Positions 36,859-46,737 of a stretch of 64,000 nt of DNA are shown here, piece by piece; position 1 is the stretch's first letter; each line of letters begins with the position of its first letter. This stretch comes from JANWHQ01 sp963775275 (GTDB lineage Bacteria > Pseudomonadota > Alphaproteobacteria > Caulobacterales > Caulobacteraceae): contig CAVZII010000005.1 in NCBI GenBank assembly GCA_963775275.1, forward strand, positions 3,286,001 through 3,350,000. The letters are read 5' to 3'. The notes under the pieces were generated by a model. The model saw nothing but the letters and a program-made list of their open reading frames with translations, had not been told where the DNA came from and ran no database searches. The translations under genes and the position numbers were made by a program.

Positions 36859-37482
36859 CTACTTCTCCCGCGGATCGTGTTCGCCGAGCTCAGGATAGAA
36901 CAGGGCCTTGTTGCTGATCCGCTCGTTGTAGATGCGGCGCTCCTGGAAGTACCAGCGGCCCTCGAGCTTCACGTACTTGTCCTCGTAGTGGCCGAACTCG
37001 GCGATCTGGGGGCTCTTGTCCGGCGTGCTGTTGGTGAAGCCCATCCACATGCCGACGTCATGCGCAGTGTCCGGCCCCGTGAAATCGATCCGCTGGCTGC
37101 CCATGACGTGGATCAGGCGTGTCCGCTCGGTCGCATCCTTGGGCAGTTTCTTGCCGGCGGTCCCAAAGGTGGCCATGTCGCGGTGGATCTCGCTGCGCCC
37201 ATGCTCGACTCCGCCGGCCCAGTAAAGCCTGGCGTCCGGCGTGAACAGGCTCGCGTAGGTGTCGATGTCGCCTGCGTCCAGCGCGATCCAGTAGGTATTC
37301 AGCAGATTCACGATCTGGACGTAGTCGTCGACGTGTTCCCTGGGCACCACGGGCGAGAACGGACTCTGCGCCTGCGGCTCGGGCGTCTTCGCCCAGTCCG
37401 TCGCGCCCGTCGCGCCCGTCTGTGCCGCTGCGGATGCGCCGAGCGCCGCGCTGGCAAGCAGGCCCAAGATCACTCCTCGCAT
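36859..37482 (-). CDS. Exported NTF2/SnoaL-like protein
   Basis: The 207-residue protein has a signal peptide (cleavage after GASAAAQ) and one SnoaL-like domain (about 55-200) with NLLNTYWIALDAGDIDTYASLF and FGHYEDKYVKLEGRWYFQER as typical elements. The late RWYFQERRIYNE segment resembles the ring-hydroxylating dioxygenase beta-like/SnoaL_4 group. The start at 37482 lies behind AAGGGGAAAC. It stands between the two-domain NTF2 gene and the carotenoid-oxygenase gene, all in the same direction, so they may form one transcription unit. Catalytic role unproven. Confidence 0.85.
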   Translation of the reverse strand: MRGVILGLLASAALGASAAAQTGATGATDWAKTPEPQAQSPFSPVVPREHVDDYVQIVNLLNTYWIALDAGDIDTYASLFTPDARLYWAGGVEHGRSEIHRDMATFGTAGKKLPKDATERTRLIHVMGSQRIDFTGPDTAHDVGMWMGFTNSTPDKSPQIAEFGHYEDKYVKLEGRWYFQERRIYNERISNKALFYPELGEHDPREK

Positions 37483-37549
37483 GCGTTTCCCCTTTTCCAA
37501 CAGTGCGGCCTGGATCGGCCGGTGTGATGTCTGCAGCGGCGCCTTCGTC

Positions 37550-39010
37550 TCAGGCCAAAGGCAGGTCGTTGGACCCGAACCAGGCCCCGTGCACCTGGGT
37601 GGCGTTGCGGAACGGCAGGATCACCCGCGCGACCTCCTGCATCGTGGGCGCGTCCACGATCATCAGCTCCGAGCGCATCTCGCCGGGGTTGTGGGCCGTG
37701 CCGATCAGCCAGCCGTCGCCCTCCTCCATCGATCCGGGCCGCGGCGCGAAGCTCGGCTCCTGCAGCATGTGGGTCTCGCCGCCGAAGCACGACTTGACTT
37801 CGCCGGTGCGGATATCGAAGCGGCCGAAGCTGTTCGCCGCGTAACGCAGCTGCGGGTGCGCGCCCGCGCGAGCCGGCCGGTCCGGGTCGAAATACTGCAC
37901 ATAGATGTATCGGTAGGGCAGGCCGAGACGGCGGTCGTCGACCCGGGTGAAGCTGGTCACCGGCCGCTCGAACAGGACTTCTTCCGTGCAGCGCTCGTCC
38001 TTGGAATTCAGGTCGAAGGTGATGCGCCGGATGGTGTTCTTGGGGGCTGAGAACTGCCCGCCCGCGAGATCTTCGAACCACGGCCAGGTGTTCCCGTCCG
38101 CCATGGGAGCTTCCATGATCACCTTGGAGCCCTCGGTGCGGGCGTTGGCGGTGTGGACGATCGAGCGCTCCGGCCCGAGGAACCAGCGGATGTCCTTGGC
38201 GTCCCCGTCCCGCGGGATGATCCCGTAATAGGAGGGCTTGGACGAGTCCCAGGCCCAGTGGATCTTGCCCTCCCGCAGCCGCTCCAGGCTGGTCACGCAG
38301 CCGCCGCCCGGGATGATCACGTGCTCCCGCGTCAGGCACATGTCGTGCAGCATGCTGGTGTAGGGAACCTCGAAGCTCCACTCGCGGGTGATGTTCCCGG
38401 ACCTGTCGAAGATGGCGAGGAACACATCCTTGGAGCACAGGCCCGAGGCCTCATAGCCGAAGGCGGCCATCTCGCCGGTGACCGGATCGACCTTGGGGTG
38501 CGCGGTGAAGGCCTGGCTCTTCCAGGCGCCGCCGAAGTCCGTGGGGCCCAGCGTCTCAAGAGTGTTCGGGTCCATCCTGTGCGGCAGGCCGTCTTCCTTG
38601 GTCGCGTAGAGGGCGCCGGCCAGGACGACCGGGGTGGTGTTGGCCGTCGTGCGGCGCTGGGGATGATCGGGGTCGCGCACGCTCGGGTCGTCGGTGAACG
38701 GATTGCGGTAGTAGCCGTAGAGCGGCCGGCGCGCCGCGCGCTGCTTCTCGAAGCGCTCGGTGCGGACGTAGCGGCCCTTGTAGTCGACCACGCCGTTCTT
38801 GAAGCGGAACATCGACATGTAGCCGTCCGGCGCCAGGGCGATGTCGTCGGGCGGATTGGGCGGATACAACCCGTCCGGATGCAGTCGGTAGAACGCGCCG
38901 TCGAGCTGCGAGGGGATCTCTCCGATCACCTCGCAGTCATAGATGTCCGCCTCGAAGCGGGCGGGCGCGAAGTAGCCGCGCATCGCCGGCTGGCTGGAAA
39001 AATCGGCCAT
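37550..39010 (-). CDS. Carotenoid/lignostilbene oxygenase family protein
   Basis: The 486-residue enzyme belongs to the RPE65/carotenoid cleavage oxygenase family, which splits a carbon-carbon double bond with non-haem iron. Candidate iron-binding histidines are in AFTAHPKVD, YTSMLHDMCLT, SIVHTANA and the final VHGAWFG, spaced as in a seven-bladed propeller. FYRLHPDG near residue 40 and the ending HGAWF are family hallmarks. Members in soil bacteria often cleave lignin-derived stilbenes, so this is a good candidate for aromatic catabolism. Start 39010 follows an AGGAG site. No signal peptide. Confidence 0.9.
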   Translation of the reverse strand: MADFSSQPAMRGYFAPARFEADIYDCEVIGEIPSQLDGAFYRLHPDGLYPPNPPDDIALAPDGYMSMFRFKNGVVDYKGRYVRTERFEKQRAARRPLYGYYRNPFTDDPSVRDPDHPQRRTTANTTPVVLAGALYATKEDGLPHRMDPNTLETLGPTDFGGAWKSQAFTAHPKVDPVTGEMAAFGYEASGLCSKDVFLAIFDRSGNITREWSFEVPYTSMLHDMCLTREHVIIPGGGCVTSLERLREGKIHWAWDSSKPSYYGIIPRDGDAKDIRWFLGPERSIVHTANARTEGSKVIMEAPMADGNTWPWFEDLAGGQFSAPKNTIRRITFDLNSKDERCTEEVLFERPVTSFTRVDDRRLGLPYRYIYVQYFDPDRPARAGAHPQLRYAANSFGRFDIRTGEVKSCFGGETHMLQEPSFAPRPGSMEEGDGWLIGTAHNPGEMRSELMIVDAPTMQEVARVILPFRNATQVHGAWFGSNDLPLA

Positions 39011-39134
39011 GGCGTCTCCTCTCGTTGCAGCAGGCTCCGGCCAGCACGTCACAATGTCCAGCGGCGGATCAGCCAGCCTCGTCGGGACGGCCGGAGCGCC
39101 GCCATGAGCGCCTGTTCGCCCTGTCCGTTGAAGC

Positions 39135-40181
39135 CTACTGCTTCTGCAATTCGCCGCCCGGCGCGGCCGCCATGAGCTGGATCAGCTTCTCCGTGACGTT
39201 CGGCTCCAGGCCCTCGGTGTGGCCCTTGTCCAAACGCACCACGTCGGCCACCAGCCGCCCGTCCTTGCAGTTCGGATAGACGAACACTTCGGCCGTTCCC
39301 GGCCGCGCGAACGTTCCCTGGGCCAGGTTGGGCGGCCCGCGCTTCGGGCCCGCGTCGACCAGGCCGGGCTTGTCGTCGACCACGTCGGCCTCGCGACGCT
39401 TGGGCCCGCACGCGTAGCGCTCGGCCCAGGGCGAGGTCTGCGGCAACGTCAGGATCTCGTGCTCGCCGGTGGCGAAGATGAAGTTCATGTCGCAAGCCGG
39501 CGTCACGGCGACGCCCGGCGCGCCGCCCGGAGGCCCGGCTCCCGGCGGAAATCCTTTGATGCTCAATCCCTTGAAGAACTCCGGATTCAGCGGGGCGGAG
39601 CCGATCCGTCCGCCTGAGAGGCTGAGCCAGCCGTCGACCTTGCCCCTGAAGTAGTCGCTGCAGACGATGCGGTTGACGGTCAGGCCGCCTTGGGAGTGGC
39701 CGGCCAGCCAGAACGCCTTGATGTTCCGCCGTCCGATCGCGTCGATCACCATGTCGGTGATGTTGTGAAGGTAGGTGTCGTCGGCGTCGGCGAGCCACAT
39801 GCGCACCGGCGTCGGGCCGCCGCCCGCCGCCGTGGGCGTCGCCACCACCAGTCGATATTTCTCCTTGTATTCCATGGCCGGGAAGTAGCGGCGGACCCAA
39901 TCGCCGGTCGAGCCCGCGCCATGCAGGAGCAGGATGAACATCACCTTCTCGCCCGGCTTCAGGTCGCAGGGATAGTCGAGGAAGAACTTGCGTCCGGTCT
40001 TGGGCTCGGTCGCATTGCCGGCGTTCGCGGGTCCCGTCGGCCTGCAGTCGTCGCCCGTGCAGCTGAGCGGCGCCGGGGTCTGGCAGGAGACGCCCAGCAA
40101 CGGTCGGCCGGCCGCATACGCACTCCCGGACAACGCCGCCCACATCAAGCCCAAAGCGAGGCCCTTATACAGCTGACGCAT
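39135..40181 (-). CDS. Secreted PHB-depolymerase/LpqC-like alpha/beta hydrolase
   Basis: The 348-residue protein has a signal peptide (to about residue 23) and an alpha/beta hydrolase domain: FILLLHGAGSTGDWV, AGHSQGG with nucleophile Ser, and DKGHTEGLEP with the catalytic His. Cysteine pairs near the start (CQTPAPLSCTGDDC) suggest disulfides in the periplasm. A GGGAGG site supports the ATG at 40181. It likely cleaves an ester such as a feruloyl or hydroxyalkanoate ester outside the cytoplasm. Substrate is not defined. Confidence 0.85.
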   Translation of the reverse strand: MRQLYKGLALGLMWAALSGSAYAAGRPLLGVSCQTPAPLSCTGDDCRPTGPANAGNATEPKTGRKFFLDYPCDLKPGEKVMFILLLHGAGSTGDWVRRYFPAMEYKEKYRLVVATPTAAGGGPTPVRMWLADADDTYLHNITDMVIDAIGRRNIKAFWLAGHSQGGLTVNRIVCSDYFRGKVDGWLSLSGGRIGSAPLNPEFFKGLSIKGFPPGAGPPGGAPGVAVTPACDMNFIFATGEHEILTLPQTSPWAERYACGPKRREADVVDDKPGLVDAGPKRGPPNLAQGTFARPGTAEVFVYPNCKDGRLVADVVRLDKGHTEGLEPNVTEKLIQLMAAAPGGELQKQ

Positions 40182-40238
40182 GTGCGCCTCCCCCGTGAGG
40201 TTCGATCCTGCCGCAGGTTGCGGCCCACGCCATGGCGA

Positions 40239-40302
40239 GGATCAGACGTTCGCAGCCGAGCGAGCCGCCATCATCATGCGAACTTCTGATCCGCCACACT
40301 AG
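40239..40302. repeat. CTAG-bounded palindrome, type B, 5'-degraded copy
   Basis: The arm GGATCAGACGTTCGCA pairs with GCGAACTTCTGATCC, followed by the type B ending CCACACTAG. The outer left end is missing. The final CTAG (40299-40302) is shared with the next type A copy. Confidence 0.7.
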
Positions 40303-40373
40303 TGTCCCGATTCCGAAGTTCGCCAGCGCATTTGCCAGGCAGATGCGAACTTCGGAGTCGATCGGGACACTAG
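40299..40373. repeat. CTAG-bounded palindrome, type A (75 bp)
   Basis: Begins CTAGTGTCCCGATTCCGAAG and ends TCGGGACACTAG, with internal arms CCGAAGTTCGC / GCGAACTTCGG around an AT-poor loop. Other copies lie at 52124 and 52461. Confidence 0.85.
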
Positions 40374-40386
40374 CAAGTCTATGATT

Positions 40387-40464
40387 CTAGTGTGGTTTAA
40401 GGATCAGAAGTTCGCAACTGCGGGAGCCGCCATCATCACGCGAACTTCTGATCCACCACACTAG
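40387..40464. repeat. CTAG-bounded palindrome, type B (78 bp)
   Basis: Begins CTAGTGTGGTTTAAGGATC and ends GATCCACCACACTAG, with arms GGATCAGAAGTTCGCA / GCGAACTTCTGATCC. The last CTAG supplies the TAG stop (40461-40463, minus strand) of the neighbouring hydrolase gene. Copies at 52213 and 52549. Confidence 0.85.
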
Positions 40465-41439
40465 AAGCCCTTGCGGGCGACCGTCCATCGAGGATCGCGA
40501 CAGAGGCCGCAGTCCGGGCCCATGAAGACCTGCGCGGCCGTCGCGTCACCGAACAGCTTCCAGTCCAGCCATTGCCGTGTGGCCTGCGCCTCCTCGCCGC
40601 CGTCGGGCAGCATGAAGGCGCCGTCGTGACCGACGTCGTGGCTGGCCAGGAGGGCTGGAACCGTGTCGATCCGGGCGAAGTCGCCGGTCCCGCTCGGCCA
40701 GGCGATGCCGGACTTGCCTCCGAGCAGATAGGGCAGGGGCGTGTGCAGCGTCTTCAGCACCGACTTGCCGATCTCGAGGCCCTGGATCGGGCTTCCGGTG
40801 TCGAACCCCCCGCTGTGCAGGATCAGCACCGCCTTCACCCGCCGATCGTGGGCGATCGCCAGCGCCCGGAGGCCCCCGCAGCTGTAGCCGGCGACCGTGC
40901 GACCCGGCTCTCGTCGAGCCGGTCATGCCAGGGGCCCGGCGCGCGGTTGGCCGCAAGCGCCTGCTCCAGCCCCTGTTCGACCTGCGCGGTGGTCATGCGG
41001 ACCACGCGTTTCTGAGATGGCTGGGGCGGCGGGGGCGCAGGCGGAGCAGGCGGGGCCGGCGCGGCGCCGGGACCGGAGAGGATCGCGCCCGGGGCCAGCA
41101 CCAGGTAGCCGCAGGAGGCGATCTCCTCCAGGAACAGCCGCTCGGCCGCTCCGTCGTCGGTGCATCCGCCGTTGGCCCATAGGACGATCGGCAGCTTGCG
41201 CCCGCCGAGCCTGCCGAGGTCCGCCGGCCGGTACGCGACGTGGCCCGCAAACGCCGCATCTGCCGACTTCGCCGCTGGGAACGGGCCCGTCCCCGAGGTG
41301 TCGGCCAGCAGGTGACAGGTCGCCACGGCCTTCTGGAAGTCCGGCGAAAGGGGCGCCGGCTGGACCCGCAGGTCAGGAGTGACGCCACAAGGCAGGCGCT
41401 TGCGGCGAGCCTGGGCCTCCCACAGCGGGCGGCGCTCAC
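40461..41439 (-). pseudogene. Secreted alpha/beta hydrolase with two frameshifts
   Basis: The gene reads in three pieces. A GTG start at 41439 opens a signal peptide with LAASACLVASLLTCG. The frame then shifts near 41360 to PLSPDFQKAVATCHLLADTSG...LPIVLWANGGC...GYLVLAPG. A second shift near 40898 gives AGYSCGGLRALA (nucleophile Ser in GYSCGG) and KAVLILHSGGFDTG to the end. Each junction is repaired by adding one base, so the original was a ~320-residue exported hydrolase resembling the chlorophyllase/dienelactone group. A Pro-rich spacer (PAPPAPPAPPPPQPSQ) lies inside. The stop is formed by the CTAG of the adjoining type B repeat. Related leaders occur at 56720 and at 63895. Confidence 0.75.
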
Positions 41440-41621
41440 GACGACGCCTCCGCCATGGCTTCGAGCTCCGAGGTCTGCGCGCCGCTCGGCCCGGGCGTCG
41501 CGATCCGACAAATCCTGGCTCATCGAAACGGAACGGCTCGGCTCATCTCGCGGAACGCTCTCCGACGCTCTTGCGCGAAGCAACCGCAATCCCGTCCAGA
41601 CGAGCCCGACGCAGCCCCACG

Positions 41622-43893
41622 TCAGCCGTGCGACGTCGCGGCCCCTGCCTGCTCGGTGGTCGAAGAGGCGGTTTGGACGAGCGGAAGAATCGCCGCCAGC
41701 AGATGTTTCGGCAGTATGGGCTTGATGGCGATGGCGTCCATGCCCGCCTCGAGACAGGCCAGCCTTCGTTCACTGGTGATGTCGGCGGTCAGCGCCACGA
41801 CGGGAAGCCGCCCAGCGGCGCCAGCAAGCGCCCGGATTCGGCGTGTCGCCTCCAGCCCGTCCATGCCGGGCATCTGAACGTCCATCAGCACCACGTCGAA
41901 AGACTGTCGGCTGACGGCGTCGACCGCCGCCTCGCCGTCCGCGACCGCCAACGCCTGTGCGCCCATGGCCTCCACCGTCATCGAGCCGACGAGCCGGTTT
42001 GTGGAGTGATCATCGACGATAAGGACTCGAAGGCCGGAAAGCGGGGCATCGCCGAATACGTCTCCACCCGCGGCCTCGTGCTCCACGCGTGGGGCTGCGA
42101 CTTCGATCCAGAACACCGAGCCCTGGTCCGCGCGGCTGCGGAAATCGACGTCTCCGCCCATCAGCCTGGCCAGCTGGCGGGAGATCGCGAGCCCGAGCCC
42201 CGTGCCGCCGAACTGCTTGGTCGTCCCTGCTTCGGCCTGCTGGAACATGTTGAACAACCGGGCTCGGGCGGCCGGGGGCACGCCAATTCCCGTATCTTCG
42301 ATCTCGACGCGCAACCTGGGGCCGCCCGCCCCTATCCGGCGCCGACAACCGGACCTCGACGCCGCCAGTTTCGGTGAACTTGACCGCGTTGCCGATGAGA
42401 TTGAACAGGCATTGGCGCAGACGCACCGGATCCACCGTCCGGTGGCCCACACCCTCCAGGGTCCTTTTGCGCAGATAGAGGCCCTTGGCTTCGGCTTGCG
42501 GCGCCAGCAATTCGATGACGCCGTCCAACACCTCCTCGACATTGGTCGGCTCTGGCGCAAGCTCCATCTTGGCTGCTTCGATCTTGCTCAAATCCAGGAT
42601 GTCGTTGATCAGCCGCGTCAGCATTTCGCCGCAGGCAATGGCTTCGCGGGTCAGCTGACGGCCCCTGTCGCTCAATCGCTCGCGCCCGAGCAGATTGAGC
42701 ACGCCGATGATCCCGTTCATGGGCGTGCGGATGTCGTGGCTGACCGAGGCGAGGAATTGCGATTTGGCCTGGGTCGCCGCCTCGGCGGCGCGCCGAGCTT
42801 CGTCCAGGGCCAGGGCGCGCTGCTTCTGCTCCTCGATGTCGATGACGAGGCCAACGCCTCGAGTTGGGACGCCTTTGGCGTCCCGTTCGACGTCGTAGTA
42901 GAGCTTCGCCCACCTCTCGCCGTCCACGTGACGCAGGCGGCATTCCAGCGGCGGCACGTGGCCCGACGCGTCCGGGACCGGCGCGAGGTTCACGCCGACG
43001 AAGTCCTCCCGCCTGAACATCGCCAGCGGCCGCGCCCGGACATCCTCCAGGATCTCGGGGCTGAGCATCGCCTCCAGCTCGGGCGACAGCCAGGCGGACT
43101 TCGTCGCATAGTCGTATTCGTACACGCCGGCTTTGGCGGCCTGCAGAGCCATGTGCAGGCGTTTGGCCAATGTGCTCGCCCGATCGCGCGCTTCGGCCAC
43201 GGAGGTGACGCTTTGGCTGAGCCCGAGCATCCGGTAGCGGCCCGAGGCGGTCTTGCGGCCTGACCGGTAGTGCACCACCAGATGGAGCCAGCGCCCATCC
43301 TCCAGCGCATAGCGCACCTCGCCCATGGCCGTGCCTGGCTCGCGCGTCAGACGCTCCCGGATCTCATCCTCGCGCCGGACGTCCTCAGGATGCTGGAGTG
43401 CGCGCAGCGTCGCCAGCGGCACGCGGCCCCCCACCCTCTCGTCCTGCCCCTTCAACTCGTCGGATAGGATGTATTCCTCCGCGTCCGGATCGTACCACCA
43501 CAGACCGATCTGTGCGTCGGCCAGGAGCTTGTCGCGCATACGGTGCTGATGCTTCAGCTCGTCCAGCGCTCGAAGTTCGCTGGATACGTCGACCAGCACG
43601 GCCAACTGGCCATCGCCCATTGGCTGAAGTTCGAGCCGGAACGCGGTCGGAGAATCGGCCGAGAGCCGCACGAGCGCGCCCGGCGGGCTCGCGGCGCCCG
43701 GGACTTCGTCGATCACGTCCAGGCATGCGGAGAGCTCGGGCGGCTCACCTGAAAGATCGGCGCCAGGCCTTAGCGAGCGCCACGCCGGGTTGATCCGCAC
43801 CACGCGTCCGCCGGCGTCGAGCAGCGCCATAGGCGTGGCGACGATATCGAAGAGATCCGCGATAGGATCGGGAGCGCTCTGCGTGCTCTCCAT
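41622..43893 (-). pseudogene. Hybrid sensor histidine kinase (PAS-HisKA-HATPase-REC) with one frameshift
   Basis: About 757 residues are encoded in two frames. The first part has PAS-like sensor regions (about 10-330), HisKA with SVSHDIRTPMNG (phospho-accepting His) and the ATPase N-box FNLIGNAVKF. Near 42335 one extra base shifts the frame; the rest follows with VEIEDTGIG, GGTGLGLAISRQL, and a receiver domain with LMDVQMPGMDG (phospho-Asp) and the conserved Lys in IKPI. No transmembrane segment is visible, so this would be a cytosolic kinase. The start at 43893 follows a GAGGGG site. Without the shift it would be complete, so either a recent mutation or a read error. Its partner regulator is not nearby. 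Confidence 0.82.
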
Positions 43894-44067
43894 CTTCGGC
43901 CCCCTCAGCCCTGCGAACGGTATTCTCAAGGTGTTAATGTTCGATCATCCTTCTCCAATGGCGCGCGTCCTGGGCCGGCGGCTGGCGATGCGCGCGACGG
44001 CGGCCCGCCTTGCAATCCATCGCTCCGTTCTGCAAGCAGACGCAGGAATTCAGGACACCAGTGCGAA

Positions 44068-44869
44068 ATGTCGGCTCCGCTGATCGCCAGGCACAAGGCC
44101 ATCCTCGAACTCGCCCGCAGGAACGGGCGGGTGAGCGTGGAGGAACTGTCGGACCTTCTGGAGGTGACGCCCCAGACCATCCGCAAGGATCTGAACCAAC
44201 TGGGCGCCGAGAACCTGCTGGCCAGGGTCCACGGGGGCGCCATCGTCGCCTCCGGCGTCGAGAATCTCGAGCTACGAGTTCCGCCGCCGGATCGCCGAAG
44301 AGGAGAAGCAGGCGATCGGCCAGGCCGCCGCCGCCCTGGTCCCGGACCAGGCGTCGCTGTTCATCAACATCGGCACCACCACCGAGGAGGTGGCGCGCGC
44401 CCTGGCGGACCGCAACGGCCTTCTGGTGATCACCAACAACCTCAACGTGGTCGACATCCTTTGCCGCAACCGGAACATCGAGGTCATCGTGGCCGGCGGA
44501 CGGGTGCGGCACGCCGACCGGGCGGCGGTCGGGGCTTCGGCCGTGGAGTTCATCAGCCACTTCAAGGTGGACTTCGCCGTCATCGGCGCATCCGCGATAG
44601 ACGAGGATGGATCGCTCCTGGATTTCGACCTCAGCGAGGTCCAGGTGTCCCAGGCGATCGTGCAGAACGCCCGCTCGGTCATCCTGGTGGCGGATCGCGA
44701 GAAGCTGAACCGGCCCGCGCCCGTGCGCATCGGGCACATCAGCGAAGTCGACGTCTTCGTCACCGATCGCCTGGAGAGCACCGCGCTGGGCGCTGTGTGC
44801 GAGGCCCACGGGGTGCGGGTGATCGAGGCGATGCCGGGACCGGAGCCGTCCGCGAACGACGAGGGCTGA
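44068..44869 (+). pseudogene. glpR: DeoR-family regulator, GlpR-like, with one frameshift
   Basis: The N-terminal DeoR winged helix (ARHKAILELARRNGRVSVEE, then TPQTIRKDLNQL) is in one frame. From about 44272 the sugar-phosphate sensor domain continues in the next frame with YEFRRRIAEEEKQAIGQAA, FINIGTTTEEVARAL, ITNNLNVVDIL and IDEDGSLLDFDLSEV, which match GlpR of E. coli closely. One extra C near 44272 (GAGCTACGAG) explains it. GlpR represses glycerol genes and is released by glycerol-3-phosphate. The glpD-glpF-glpK operon lies 8-12 kb downstream and TTTCG repeats occur near several starts between them. Confidence 0.85.
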
Positions 44870-44876
44870 CGGTGGA

Positions 44877-46571
44877 TCAGGCGGCCTGAACCGCCTGGCC
44901 GGCGACGATGTACCAGGTGACCAGCAGGCTGCAGATCAGGGCTCCCGGCAACCAGCTGTTGGTCCGCCGCCAGGTGAAGGTGGTGATCACGGCGATCGCC
45001 GCCATCAGCGCCACGAACTGCACGGACATGATCGTGTAGAGGCCCTGGCCCTCGCTCAACAGCCGATCGTTCAGGAACAACGGCGCGTATTCGGCGACGA
45101 GGAAGACGAGGAATCCGGCCGACAGCGCCACGATGCTGGTCAGATAGGCTGTCCAAGCCGACTGACCTTTCACCGCCAGGCCCTCGGGCAGGCCTCGCAG
45201 GGCCAGGATCGCGTAGGCGGTGAAGGGGACGAGGTAGATCAGGAAATAACCGAACCGCTCCCGGTTCATCAGCTTGAGGCCCACGACCCAGAAACGGAAG
45301 TCGACCTTGAACAGACCGTCCGCCGCCGCCAGGGCTGCGTATCCGATCCCGACCGTCAGGAGGGCGATGGCGATCGCCGGCAGGACGGTGATCCTGGCTG
45401 TCCGGCTTGCCGATCGCAACAGCAGCCCCACCACGAAGGCGACGATGGCGTTGACCAGCGCCCACAACGCAATCTGGTTGGTGAAGGCTTCGGGCAGAAG
45501 GTGGGAGGCCGGAACGAGCTTGGCGCCTGCGAGCATGAGCGGCAGGTAGGTCGCGGGCGGGATGATCAGGGTGGTCAGCAGGACGATCCACCAGGCTCGG
45601 TCACGGCGTTCATGCGCGGGCTCCGGGGCCGCCGCGAGCTTGGCGAACCACGGCAGAGCCAACAGGGCGTCAAAGGCGCCGAGCACCAGCGCCACGAAAC
45701 CGATGAGGGCGATCCCCGTCCCGATCTCCTTCCAGAACCAGACCTGGTCGCCGGGCGAACGGCGGACGCCGCCTTTCAGGGTGCGCTGGAACCAGTCGAG
45801 GCTGTCGCCGATCGCCTCGGTCGAGAAGTGGTCCTGCGCATGGGTGTTGGCCGGCGTGTAGAGCTCCCGGCCCGTCCCCTGGGCGATGTCGCCGTAGAGC
45901 TTGCCGGGCGCGACCGGTCCCTGCGCGCCGAACAGCGCTTTGAGCTTGGGGCTGTTGGTCACCGCCCTGGCCGTCGGGGCGCCCCACATGGTTCCGGGGA
46001 ACTCGTCGAAGAGGCTGTAGACCACGGCGATGTTGCGGGGGAACGTCGGCGTGCCCTCCGGCGCAAACGGCTTGCCGGTGGAGGAGCCCTCCAGGACCAC
46101 CGCCTTGTAGCCGTCCGGAACCGCCGCCGCCGCGTTCACGACGGTCCACCCGCCCATGCTGTGGCCTTCCAGGCCGATGTTTTCCTTGTCGACGATGTCA
46201 AGGCTGCGCAGGTAGCGCAGCCCGTCCGGCCCGCCGAATCCGTGGGAAAAGGCGGGCGAGGCGCTGTAGCCGTGGCCGGTCTGGTCGAGGGCGAGCACCA
46301 CATAGCCGCGGCGCGCGAACTCTATGGCGAAGCCGTCCTGCGTCTCGCGCGAATTGAAATAGCCGTGCACCGCCAGGATGCCCGGCGCGGGAGTCTTGGC
46401 CGTGGCGTTGGGCGGGACGTAGAGCAGCGCGCTCATCGGCGCCCCGTCGGTCCCGATGAACCGGACGTCCCGGACCTTGACGCCGCCGCCCGTCTGCACG
46501 GCGGAGGCCAGGACGCAACCGGCAAGGATCAGGCCGAGCCCCGCCCAAAGCAGCCATCCGCGCCTGTTCAT
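44877..46571 (-). CDS. Alpha/beta hydrolase with C-terminal membrane domain
   Basis: The 564-residue protein has an N-terminal lipobox-like or anchor helix (LILAGCVL), a hydrolase domain (about 40-280) with ILAVHGYFNSRE, the elbow GHSMGG and a late His in HAQDHFS, then about seven hydrophobic helices (about 300-560). Such fused membrane hydrolases are found in several bacteria but are not characterised. The hydrolase part faces the periplasm if the first helix is a signal anchor. It converges on the GlpR gene with a seven-base gap. Substrate unknown. Confidence 0.83.
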   Translation of the reverse strand: MNRRGWLLWAGLGLILAGCVLASAVQTGGGVKVRDVRFIGTDGAPMSALLYVPPNATAKTPAPGILAVHGYFNSRETQDGFAIEFARRGYVVLALDQTGHGYSASPAFSHGFGGPDGLRYLRSLDIVDKENIGLEGHSMGGWTVVNAAAAVPDGYKAVVLEGSSTGKPFAPEGTPTFPRNIAVVYSLFDEFPGTMWGAPTARAVTNSPKLKALFGAQGPVAPGKLYGDIAQGTGRELYTPANTHAQDHFSTEAIGDSLDWFQRTLKGGVRRSPGDQVWFWKEIGTGIALIGFVALVLGAFDALLALPWFAKLAAAPEPAHERRDRAWWIVLLTTLIIPPATYLPLMLAGAKLVPASHLLPEAFTNQIALWALVNAIVAFVVGLLLRSASRTARITVLPAIAIALLTVGIGYAALAAADGLFKVDFRFWVVGLKLMNRERFGYFLIYLVPFTAYAILALRGLPEGLAVKGQSAWTAYLTSIVALSAGFLVFLVAEYAPLFLNDRLLSEGQGLYTIMSVQFVALMAAIAVITTFTWRRTNSWLPGALICSLLVTWYIVAGQAVQAA

Positions 46572-46637
46572 GCCGATCCCCTCCCGGCGCTCGTTTTCCG
46601 CAGGCTATGCAGCTGCGCCGGGATCGCGCAAGAGTGA

Positions 46638-46690
46638 CTTTCGATTTAGATCGTTGCAGCGGCGCCGGAGTTTCGAATAGCTTTCGTTTT
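46638..46690 (+). promoter_or_regulatory. TTTCG direct repeats before the carboxylesterase gene
   Basis: CTTTCGATTTA (46638-46648), GTTTCGAATAG (46670-46680) and CTTTCGTTTTG (46681-46691) form direct repeats 48-100 bases before the esterase start. Similar units occur at 48465-48509 and 56581-56597. TTTCGTTT-like repeats are typical of GlpR operators. Assignment inferred. Confidence 0.4.
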
Positions 46691-46737
46691 GGGCGCTGGT
46701 CAGTGGAGCCAGTGAGAGGCAGAGAGGGAACGACCAG

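Noticed and set aside
40387..40464. Type B palindrome as an ordinary rho-independent terminator
   Set aside because: The hairpin is strong but there is no T-run after it on either strand, and identical copies with fixed CTAG ends point to a repeat family. A side role in termination is not excluded.
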